Source of the DNA: Actinacidiphila alni
Lineage (GTDB): Bacteria; Actinomycetota; Actinomycetes; Streptomycetales; Streptomycetaceae
Assembly (NCBI RefSeq): GCF_900112845.1
Contig: NZ_FONG01000021.1
Location: 1-64,000, forward strand
Direction of reading: 5' to 3'
Length of the DNA: 64,000 nt
Positions 19,539-28,200 of the stretch are shown piece by piece (the first letter of the stretch is position 1; the number at the start of each line of letters is the position of its first letter). A program made the position numbers and the translations under genes. Under the pieces are notes generated by a model. It was not told the DNA's origin and ran no database searches. It saw nothing but the letters and a program-made list of their open reading frames with translations.

Positions 19539-20552
19539 CTATTCGACCGCGGGTCCGGCGCCGCCCGCGGCGTCGGCGGGCTCGGCGGCATCAGCTGGTT
19601 CGGCCGCATCAGCGGCGTCCACCAGTTCCCTGGCCCGCTTCACGTCGTCGGCCATCCGCTCCAGCAGCGCGTCGATGGTGTCGAACTTCTCCATGCCGCG
19701 CAGATAGGCGAGGAAGTCCACGGCCACGTGCAGGCCGTACAGATCGAGGCCGACGCGATCGATCGCGTACGCCTCGACGGTGCGGGCGGTGCCGTCGAAG
19801 GTGGGATTGGTGCCGACCGAGATCGCGGCGGGCATGGCCTCGCCGTCGACGTGCAGCCAGCCCGCGTAGACGCCGTCCGCGGGGATGGCGGTGTGCGGGA
19901 GGGTCTCCACATTGGCGGTGGGATAGCCCAGTTCACGGCCGCGCTGCGCGCCGCGCACGACCACGCCCTCGACGCGGTGCGGGCGGCCGAGGATCTCGGC
20001 GGCGCCCTCCACGTCGCCCTGGCCGACCAGCCGCCGGGTCAGCGTGGAGGAGAAGGGCTCGCCGCCGCCCGCCTCGCCGCGCACGAAGAGGTCCACGACC
20101 TCCAGCTCGTAGTCGTACTTCAGGCCGAGCGCGGAGAGGAATTCGACGTCGCCCGCCGCCTTGTGCCCGAAGCGGAAGTTGGGGCCCTCCACGACATGCT
20201 TGGCGTGCAGCCCGTCGACGAGCACGGTCTTGACGAATTCGCTCGGCGACAGCTTGGAGAATTCGCTGGTGAAGGGGATGATCAGCAGCGCGTCCACGCC
20301 GAGCGCGGCGACCAGTTCGGCCCGCCGGTGGTGGGCGGACAGCAGCGGCGGGTGGCTGCCGGGGCGGACCACCTCGCTCGGGTGCGGGTCGAAGGTGACG
20401 ACGACCGAGGGCAGCCCCAGCTCCCGGGCGCGCTCCACGGCACGCCCCATGATCAGCTGGTGACCGCGGTGGACCCCGTCGTACGAGCCGATGGTGACGA
20501 CGCTGCGTCCCCAGTCACCGGGAACGTCCTCCAAGCCCCGCCAGCGCTGCAC
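19539..20552 (-). CDS. ribF: Bifunctional riboflavin kinase/FAD synthetase
   Basis: It makes FMN from riboflavin and adenylates it to FAD. The N-terminal FAD synthetase nucleotidyltransferase shows VTIGSYDGVHRGHQ and VVTFDPHPSEV. The C-terminal flavokinase shows RGRELGYPTANV and DGVYAGWLHVDG ... SVGTNPTFDG. I chose GTG 20552 (VQRWRGLEDVP) with GGGAG 7 nt upstream, giving 337 residues; the frame is open 16 codons further. The last 25 residues are an extra low-complexity tail (AADAAEPADAAEPADAA) made of a short repeat. It conserves the ribF position near truB in Streptomyces. Confidence 0.94.
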   Translation of the reverse strand: MQRWRGLEDVPGDWGRSVVTIGSYDGVHRGHQLIMGRAVERARELGLPSVVVTFDPHPSEVVRPGSHPPLLSAHHRRAELVAALGVDALLIIPFTSEFSKLSPSEFVKTVLVDGLHAKHVVEGPNFRFGHKAAGDVEFLSALGLKYDYELEVVDLFVRGEAGGGEPFSSTLTRRLVGQGDVEGAAEILGRPHRVEGVVVRGAQRGRELGYPTANVETLPHTAIPADGVYAGWLHVDGEAMPAAISVGTNPTFDGTARTVEAYAIDRVGLDLYGLHVAVDFLAYLRGMEKFDTIDALLERMADDVKRARELVDAADAAEPADAAEPADAAGGAGPAVE

Positions 20553-20744
20553 TTTGACGCTCCCGCTTTCTCGCCGTTTTCGCCCGATGACCAACCGCAT
20601 ACCGACCGCACGACCGCTCCCATGCCTGAGCGCATGCGCGACCGCGCCGTCCTATCCTGCGGGTCCAAGCCTGCCATGCCCATGCGCGGCCGTGCCCATC
20701 GGCACGGAATCCGTACCGCACGACACACCGCGGGGGCGGCCGGA

Positions 20745-21530
20745 TCAGAGCGAGGCCATGATCCGCCGGGGCGCGTCCATCAGGCGGCTGACGCCCTGGA
20801 CGAGCAGCGGCGGCTGGTCGGTGTCGTCCCGCGACACGTTGAGCGCGTAGTAGACCTGCTCGATGGAGGGCGGTCCGACCGCGAGGATGCGCAGCGCGGC
20901 CTGCCGGCTGTCGGCCTGTCCGGTGCGGACCAGATACGCGGCGGTCATCGAGCCGGTGCGGCCCACGCCGGCGCCGCAGTGCACGAAGACCGGCCCGTCG
21001 GAGGTCTTCACGACCTTCAGGAAGGCGTCGACCTGCTGCTCGGTCGGGGTCTGGCCGTCGCGGACCGGCAGCCGCACCGCGTGCAGGCCCGCCTGCTCGG
21101 GCAGTGCCAGCTCCGCCGGGGACAGGTCCTCGGCCCTGAGGTCCACGACGGTGCGGATGCCGCGGTCGGCCAGTTCCCGGTAGCCGGCGGCGCTCGGGGC
21201 GGAGCCGCGCCACACATGGGGGTCGACGGCCAGGAAGTGATTGATGCCCGCGACCTTGCTCCCGCCGGAACCGGCGTTGTCGTGCCGGGCCCACGCGGAG
21301 ACGGCCAGCATGCCGCCGGCCGAGGCGGCCCACAGCACGCCGTAACCGAGCAGGCAGCCCAGCAGCACCTTGGTCACCCGGCGCGCCCACAGTCGTACGG
21401 CCGGCCGTGGCGCGAGCGGGCCGCGGGCGGGGGCAGGACCGGAGGACGGGACATGGGGCGGGGCATCCACCAGGACGCCGGTCGGGGCCGGGACGGGGCC
21501 CGGTATCGGGAGAGCGGCCGATTCGGACAA
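20745..21530 (-). CDS. Membrane-anchored dual-specificity protein phosphatase
   Basis: 261 residues. There is a Pro-rich N-terminus, one transmembrane helix (about 54-78, VLLGCLLGYGVLWAASAGG), then an extracytoplasmic or periplasm-facing PTP/DSP domain. GIRTVVDLRAED is followed by the catalytic CX5R loop HCGAGVGRTGS (Cys185, Arg191). Known family members dephosphorylate Tyr/Ser/Thr or small phosphates. The TTG start at 21530 has no good ribosome-binding site, so the true start could be a GTG nearer the helix. It lies downstream of the membrane/RPH-like pair on the same strand. Confidence 0.85.
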   Translation of the reverse strand: MSESAALPIPGPVPAPTGVLVDAPPHVPSSGPAPARGPLAPRPAVRLWARRVTKVLLGCLLGYGVLWAASAGGMLAVSAWARHDNAGSGGSKVAGINHFLAVDPHVWRGSAPSAAGYRELADRGIRTVVDLRAEDLSPAELALPEQAGLHAVRLPVRDGQTPTEQQVDAFLKVVKTSDGPVFVHCGAGVGRTGSMTAAYLVRTGQADSRQAALRILAVGPPSIEQVYYALNVSRDDTDQPPLLVQGVSRLMDAPRRIMASL

Positions 21531-21699
21531 ACGGGGGTCACCACCTGGGGAGCACGAGCCTGGGGACGGGTGCCGCCGTCCCTCCCCGAGGGCGACGGTC
21601 GTCCCGCAAGGCTAACCGCTGCTCCGGTCGGCGTCGCGTAAAAGCTCACCGGCCCGGCTTCCGCCCCGGTGCACGACCCCCGCGCGGCGCCTCCGCCGC

Positions 21700-22638
21700 T
21701 CAGTGCGACACCCCCGCCTCGCCCGCGCCGAGGATCTTGGCGGTGGCCCGGTTCACGCCCGCGTCGGTGATGCAGCCGCGCAGCCGCATCATGTCGTGGG
21801 AGCTGAGCGCCGGGCGGATGGTGCCCGCGAAGACGCCGTTGGCGAGCTGCCCGAGGCTGGCGTCGGTGTTGAGCGACGCGGTGGAGCGCCGGCAGCCCTC
21901 CCACAGGTCGCGGGCCGCCAGCTCGCGGGCGTGCGCGTCCTGGGTGCCGTGCACCTGGATCTGGAAGACGACGGTGCTGGCCGCGGCGTTCGGCCGGGCC
22001 TCCTCGCGGGTCTCGGTGGCGTCGGAGAGCGCGTAGACCAGGAAGACCAGCAGCGCGACCCCGCCGACCGCGCCGAGCGCGGTGAGCAGCGGGCGCAGCG
22101 GCCGGGACGGCGGTACGGCCGGGCGGTCCTCCAGCTGGGTGATGACGCCGTGCACGCCGCCCGCGGGGGCGGCGAGCGGGGCGAGGCGGCCGGCCAGCCG
22201 CCGTTCGGCGCCCGGCCGGGTGGTGACGGCCGCGATCCGCTGGATCAGCCAGGCGACGCCGGACAGGGCGGCGCCGGTGACCATGAGGATCGGTACGAAG
22301 ACGAAGGTGCGATTGCCGCTGTCGGCGCCGTCGCGGCCGTCGCCGAAGGGGGTGCCGCTGCCGTTGCCGAGCCAGCGGAAGGGGTTCGCCGAGGTCTCCC
22401 TGGCGTGCTCCAGGCGGCGCCGCACTTCTTCCATCCGGGCGTCTGCGTCGCTGAGCCGCCGCTCCAGGCGGCCCATCCGGCCGAGCAGGATCACGCAGAC
22501 CAGGAAGCCCTCGACGGCCAGCAGCAGCACACCGCAGATCACCGCGCGCTGCCACTCCCAGCGGTAGAGGTAGATCACCAGGTAGACGGCGGCGGCGAGG
22601 GTGGACAGGCCGCCGAAGAGGTAGCTGATGAGTTTCAT
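21700..22638 (-). CDS. Four-helix membrane protein coupled to the RPH-like gene
   Basis: 312 residues, no family recognised. Two N-terminal helices (about 5-24 and 30-52, ICGVLLLAVEGFLVCVILLG) are followed by a short coiled coil (LERRLSDADARMEEVRRRLE). A third helix is near 113-135 (VFVPILMVTGAALSGVAWLI) and a fourth near 188-208 (LGAVGGVALLVFLVYAL). A C-terminal soluble domain of about 100 residues has two cysteines (WEGCRRS, RLRGCITD) that could form a disulfide outside the cell. The ATG overlaps the stop of the upstream RPH-like gene by 4 nt, so the two products are made together. Confidence 0.82.
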   Translation of the reverse strand: MKLISYLFGGLSTLAAAVYLVIYLYRWEWQRAVICGVLLLAVEGFLVCVILLGRMGRLERRLSDADARMEEVRRRLEHARETSANPFRWLGNGSGTPFGDGRDGADSGNRTFVFVPILMVTGAALSGVAWLIQRIAAVTTRPGAERRLAGRLAPLAAPAGGVHGVITQLEDRPAVPPSRPLRPLLTALGAVGGVALLVFLVYALSDATETREEARPNAAASTVVFQIQVHGTQDAHARELAARDLWEGCRRSTASLNTDASLGQLANGVFAGTIRPALSSHDMMRLRGCITDAGVNRATAKILGAGEAGVSH

Positions 22639-24992
22639 GCGACGGCCCCCTTCCGCGGCTCGTCCCGGGCCGCGTCCTCGTCGTCGTCCTCGTTCTCGTT
22701 CTGCCTGCCCGGCTCTTCGTGTCCGCCGGAAGCGCCGGACCCGGTGGAAACGCCTGGGGCGCTGGGAGAACCGGAAGCGCCGGAGGCGGTGGGAGCACCT
22801 GGAGTGTCGGCCGGCCCGGCCGCCTCGCCCTCCGGCGCGGCCTCCGTCAGCTCCACCGCCCCCGTACCGCCGTCCACCACGAGCCCCGTGCCCGGCCCGA
22901 AGCGGCCCACGGCGTCGGGCACGCCGACGACGGTCGGCACGTGATACTCGCGGGCCAGCACCGCCAGGTGCGACAGAACGCTGCCGGTCTCGGCGACCAG
23001 TCCGGCCAGGTCCGGCAGCAGCGGCGCGAGCGCCGGGTCGAGGGACCGGACGACGAGCACCGGGTGCGGCGGCCGTACGCCCTGGCCGTCCCACGCCGTG
23101 CCCGCGCCCTGGCCGCCGCCCGCGCCCTGGCCCTCGCCGGTACGGCCACGGGCCAGCGTCACGGCCTGCGGCCTGCCGTCGGCGAGCCGGAAGACGGCGG
23201 GCAGCGCCGGGGTCTCCGGGCGCGGGGTGCGCTCGACGAGGTCGATCGGGCGGCCGCGGCCCTCGCCGACGCTCAGCAGTTCGTCCCAGCGCAGCAGCGC
23301 GATCTTGCGCCGCTCGCCGACCAGGCAGTGCGCGTCCATCCGGGTGCCGACCTCGCGGACCATGGTGGCCTGCATTTCCTGCACCCACCGGATGCGCAGC
23401 CGCAGGCCCTCGCGGACGCCGAGGAAGCCGACGCCGCGCGGCACGCCGTTCCACCCGACGTTCTCGGGCAGCGGGCCGCGCTCGCCGAGGGTCGGCGGCA
23501 GCAGGGTGAGCAGCACGGGGTGGTGGGCGATCAGCTCGGCGTCGGTCGCGCCGCGGCTGCGGCCCTCGGCGAGCACGGCGAGCGCCTCGCCCGCGGCCGT
23601 CGTACCGGCGCTCCGGCCGCTGCCCGCGTCCAGCAGCGCGCCCGCCAGCGATTCCTGCGCGTGCAGCGCCGACAGGGCGTTGCGGCCCCAGGAGACGGCG
23701 TTCAGCAGTTCGCCGCTGAGCATCTCCTTGGGCGCCCGGAAGTCGTGCAGCTGCCGGTCGATGTCGGCCATCAGGTCCTGGGCGAGCAGCGGCAGCGCGG
23801 TGCGCAGCCGGCCGACCCGCCAGGCGGCGCCGGCGCGGCGGGCGCCGGGGGCGGGGTTGATGAAGTTCAGCACCGGGTGGGCGGGCGGTGTCACCCCGAG
23901 CAGCCGCAGGTCGGCGGCGGCGCGGCCGTCCACCGTGCGGGCCACGGGGAGCTTGCGGAGTTTGCGCCGGGACGCGGCGCCCGCGATGTCCAGGGCGAGG
24001 GTCAGGCCGTGCGCCATGGGCGCCAGCCACAGGTCCTCCTCCAGCGGCTGGAGGACGCCGGGCAGGGTCTCGCTGACCGGGCCGGGGCCGAGCAGCCGGG
24101 CGCCGCGCGGCGGCCGGGCGGACATCGCGGTGATCGGCCGGGCCTGGAACAGCCACAGCCGCCCGTCGGGGCCGAAGCCGAATTCCATGTCCTGCGGGCC
24201 GCCGTAGACCTTCTCGGCCTTGCGGGCCAGCCGTACCAGCTGCGCCAGCCGGTGCCGGCCGAGCGGCGGCTCCTCGGCTTCCGCAGTTCCAGGAGTGGCC
24301 GGCGCGGCGGCGCGGCCGGGCCGCAGCCGGGAGAGCAGCCGGGCGCCGTGGCCGCCCTCGGCGCCGGGTTCGGTCCGCAGCAGTCGGCCGCGGCGGGTGA
24401 GCTGGTAGCGGACGCCCTGCGTACTGCCGTCGACCAGCCGGTCGGGGCCGCCGTGGACGGCGCTGATCAGGATGCGGTCGTAGCGGCCCTCGACGGGGTC
24501 GGCGCCGAACATCACTCCGCCGGCGGCGGCGCGCAGCATGGGCTGGACCAGGACGGCCATGTCGCCGCCGGACCCGGTGCCGCTCCCGGCGGCGGCCGGC
24601 GCCGGCGGGAAGGGCGCGGGCGCGAGGTCGGCGGAGTCCAGCACGGTGCGGACGGCGGCGGTGAAGGCGTCCCAGCCGCGTACGTCGAGCACGGACTCGA
24701 AGCGGCCCGCCATGGACGATTCGGCCGTGTCCTCGTGCGCGGAGGAGGACCGTACGACCAAGGCGCCGGTGTCGGGGCCGCTGAGCCGTGTCCATGCCTC
24801 GCGCAGGGCGGCGGGCCCGGTGGGCGCGCCGGGGGCGCGGGCGGAGGGGACGAGGGCGAAGCCGGGCAGAACCGGCAGGCCCTCCGCCGCCGCCCGTGCC
24901 AGATTGGCCGCCTTGGCCCCGGCGAGCGCGGGGTCGTGCGCCAACGGCGAGTCCAAGGGCACCACTGCCAGCTCTTCGGCGTCGATGCGCAT
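22635..24992 (-). CDS. PEP-synthase/rifampicin-phosphotransferase-like dikinase
   Basis: 785 residues. The N-terminal PPDK/PEP-synthase ATP-grasp domain shows GAKAANLARA, VVRSSSAHEDTAESSMAGRF, VLVQPMLRAAAGGVMFG and GRLWLFQARPIT. A divergent middle domain (about 290-600) follows. A swivelling phosphohistidine domain shows SVLSHLAVLAREYHVPTVVG, with the predicted phosphoacceptor His675. There is no C-terminal PEP/pyruvate TIM barrel, the layout of rifampicin phosphotransferases and related small-molecule dikinases. The last 65 residues are low-complexity and acidic. AAGGAG sits 5 nt before the ATG. The acceptor substrate is unknown; antibiotic inactivation is only one possibility. Confidence 0.85.
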   Translation of the reverse strand: MRIDAEELAVVPLDSPLAHDPALAGAKAANLARAAAEGLPVLPGFALVPSARAPGAPTGPAALREAWTRLSGPDTGALVVRSSSAHEDTAESSMAGRFESVLDVRGWDAFTAAVRTVLDSADLAPAPFPPAPAAAGSGTGSGGDMAVLVQPMLRAAAGGVMFGADPVEGRYDRILISAVHGGPDRLVDGSTQGVRYQLTRRGRLLRTEPGAEGGHGARLLSRLRPGRAAAPATPGTAEAEEPPLGRHRLAQLVRLARKAEKVYGGPQDMEFGFGPDGRLWLFQARPITAMSARPPRGARLLGPGPVSETLPGVLQPLEEDLWLAPMAHGLTLALDIAGAASRRKLRKLPVARTVDGRAAADLRLLGVTPPAHPVLNFINPAPGARRAGAAWRVGRLRTALPLLAQDLMADIDRQLHDFRAPKEMLSGELLNAVSWGRNALSALHAQESLAGALLDAGSGRSAGTTAAGEALAVLAEGRSRGATDAELIAHHPVLLTLLPPTLGERGPLPENVGWNGVPRGVGFLGVREGLRLRIRWVQEMQATMVREVGTRMDAHCLVGERRKIALLRWDELLSVGEGRGRPIDLVERTPRPETPALPAVFRLADGRPQAVTLARGRTGEGQGAGGGQGAGTAWDGQGVRPPHPVLVVRSLDPALAPLLPDLAGLVAETGSVLSHLAVLAREYHVPTVVGVPDAVGRFGPGTGLVVDGGTGAVELTEAAPEGEAAGPADTPGAPTASGASGSPSAPGVSTGSGASGGHEEPGRQNENEDDDEDAARDEPRKGAVA

Positions 24993-25246
24993 ACGCGCTC
25001 CTTCCGCGACTGCCGCCCGGTACGCGTCCGCACGCGGCTTGTGGCCGGGACGGACGCGCCTCCTCGGTTACAACGTCACTTCACCCGGGAGACCTTCCCC
25101 ATCCACCAACGTGACGTCGTGAATTCCTCGGAGGTTGACTCCGGGCGGCGCAATGGTCGTTTTTCGGCCGGATCCGTGCCGCTGTGTCACGAAGGCGTGA
25201 CCCGTCGTGAGCGGGGCCGTCGCCGCGCGGCCGGCGTGCGGCCTGC

Positions 25247-28200
25247 TCAGGCGACGGTCTCCAGTCTGCGGCGGGCGCTCGGGCCGATCACCGCGTCCCA
25301 GGTGCCGCCCGTATCGAGCCATTCACGGACCAGGCGGCCGAAGTCGGGGCAGGAGGCGGCCAGTTCGACGATCCTGCCGTCGAACTGCGCGGCGCCTTCC
25401 GGGGTGCGGCCGAGCAGCAGACCGACCCGGTGCACCAGGTCGCGGGTGAGGACGGGCGGTGTGCGGTGGCAGCCGTCGGCGGCGGCGCCGAGCAGCGCGT
25501 CCAGCACCGTGGGGTCGCGCTCGACGGCCAGCGCCATGTCGAGGAGTTCCCTGCGCAGCGGCCGGGACAGGTGGGTGCCGGGCGCGGCGAGCACCGGCAG
25601 CAGGGCGCGGCGGACCTCCGGCGGGTGGTCGGTCAGCAGCGCGGTGGCCAGCGGCAGCAGGACGGCGCGCACACCGGGGCCCTGTTCCAGCCGCAGGTCG
25701 AGATAGCGGGCGACGTCGGCGGCGCCCTCCGGATGGTGCAGCAGGTGGTCCCGGACGAGGGCGGCCGCGCGCCGGGCGAGCGCGGGGGTGGTCACCCCGG
25801 CCAGTTCGTCCAGCACCTCCGCGGCGCCGCCGTCCCGGCCGGGGGCGCGCAGCCGGGCGTGGAAGGCGGCGAGCACCGGCTCCGGGTGGGTGCCGAGCGC
25901 CGCGGCCAGGTCGGCCGCGGGGAGTTGGGGGTCGCCCGCCGCGAACCGGTCGAGGGCCGCGCCGAGATGGCGCGAACGCGTCGCCGGATCGCGGACCAGC
26001 AGTCCGAGCGCGGCGCCGTGCAGGGTGCAGTCGCCGGGGCGGGCGAGGATCACCAGGGCGGCGTAGCGCAGCAGTTCACGGTCGGCCGCGGACCGCACGT
26101 GGGGCGCGGCGCGGCGGCCGTACGAGGCTGCCGCGACATGGCGGTCGGGGCGCGGGTCGTGCGCCCAGCGGTCCACGGCCCGGCAGACGGCGGACGGCTC
26201 GTCCTCGGCGAGGGCGGCGAGCACCTCGTCGGCCCCGGGGTGGCCGGCGGCCACCAGCGCCTCGGTCAACTCGTCCACGGCCAGCCGCCGGTGGGTGTGC
26301 AGCAGCGCCTGCGCGGCGGACGCGACGGTCAGCCGCGGCTCGTCGCCGCCGGGGGCGGTCTGCAACGGCCGGTCGTCGTCGAACCAGCCGCACACCGCGG
26401 GCAGCGCCGTGTCCGGTGCCTCGGCGAGGAGTTCGGCGACGGCGGGCAGGAAACGGCTGTCGGGGTCACCCGGCTCGCCCGGCACCGGCGGCCGGTCGGC
26501 GGGCAGCAGCAGCCGCAGCAGCTCCAGCCGTTCCTCCAGCGGCAGCGGCACCCGCCGCCAGAAGGCCGGGCCGAACTCCCCGAGGCCGCCGAGCCCTTCG
26601 GGCGTGAAGCCGCCGCGCTCCACCGACCGTACGGCGACCCGCTCGGCCAGCAGCCGCAGCACTCCCCGGTAGTTGCGCGCGTCGCCGAGCCGGGTCAGCA
26701 CCTCCGCCACCAGGTGCGCCGCCCACCACACTGCGTCCCCGCGCCGCGCGGCCACCCCACTGGCCTGCGGCCCGCCCGCCCGACTCCGCTCGCCGTCGCC
26801 GCCCGTCGCGGGTTGCCCCGCGGGCGGCGGGCAGGGACCGGTGGCGCCGGCGCCGGAAACGCCGCCGTACGGCGGAACGGGAAGCCCGGCCGACGGCCCC
26901 TCGGGCGGCCACAGGTCCGTGCCATCAGCCGCGGGAACGCCGCCGCCGGGCGGTGGCTCCGCGCCGGGCGGTCCGGGGTCGGCGGGGGCGCATGGTCCCC
27001 GCTGGTCCAGGGCGTTGAGGGGGCGGGCTCGGCGGTGGGAGCGGGGGTTGGGGACGGTGTCGGTGTCGAAGTAGGCGGAGGAGGGGGGTGGGCCGAGGGC
27101 CGTACGGGGGACGGGGCCGTCCGGGACGGGCGGCGGGGGGATGTGGCGGGTGGGGGCGGTGGCCTGGTGGTCCAGGCAGTGGATGAGGCGGCGCAGGTGG
27201 TGGGTGAGCGGGTCGGGCGGGGTGAGGAGCATCGACTGGAGCACAGGGCCGAGCCGGTGCCGCGGCACGGGCAGCGAGCGGGGCTCGGAGGGCGGCGCGA
27301 CCGGCGGCGCGGGCGGGACCGGCGGCGGCCGGCCGGCCAGCGTGCCCGGTGGCCGCGACGGCAGCCGGACCGGCGCCTCGGCGCCGCCCGCGGGCGCGGC
27401 GAACCAGCGGTGCACCAGCGCGTGCAGGGCCGCGTCCAGGTCGAGGTGGAGGCCCTGGAGCCAGTCGGCGACCTCTTCGTGCGCGAAGCGGTAGCCGGCC
27501 CCCGCGGGCACCAGCAGCCCTTCGGTGAGCACCGCGGACGCCCAGCCGGTGCGCCACGGGAAGAGGTCCTCGAAGGACTCCCGGTCCAACTCCCCCTGCC
27601 CCGGCCCCAGGCAGCGCCGCGCCGCCTCGTGCACCTGCCCCGCCACCCGCGCCGCGAGCCGCCGTACGCCGCTGCCCCGTACCGGCTGTTCGGCCTGCGC
27701 CGCCAGCCGCACCGCGATCCGCAGGCACACCAGGTCCAGGTGCGCGGAGAAGATCTCCGCCCGGGTGGGCGCGGCGCCGCCGGGCGGGCCGCCGCCGTCC
27801 GCCGTGCCGCCGGGCAGCGCCGCCCTGATCTCCGACAGCAGCCGCAGCGCCAGCGGATGCGCCGCGTCGGCCGGCCGCAGCGCGTCCGCCGCCAGGCCGT
27901 ACGCGGCGCGGGCGCGGGCCGCCTGCGTCTCGGTCAGGTCCCCCAGCCGCAGGCAGGGCGGCAGCGCCCGCGCCACCCGCTCGGCCGCGGACGGCGTGTC
28001 CGGGCCGCCGGTACCGGTCGGGCCCGACGCCGCGACCCGGCCGACGGCCTCCGGACCCTCGGCCGCCCCGGAAGGCGACCCGAAAACGGCCCCGGAAGCG
28101 GCGCCGCGCGCTGCGGTCCCCGGCGCGGGTCGCCGCTGCGGCGCGTACGCCATGCCGACAGGCAGCAGCGCGCCCGCGCGTTCCCAGAATTCCGGGCGGC

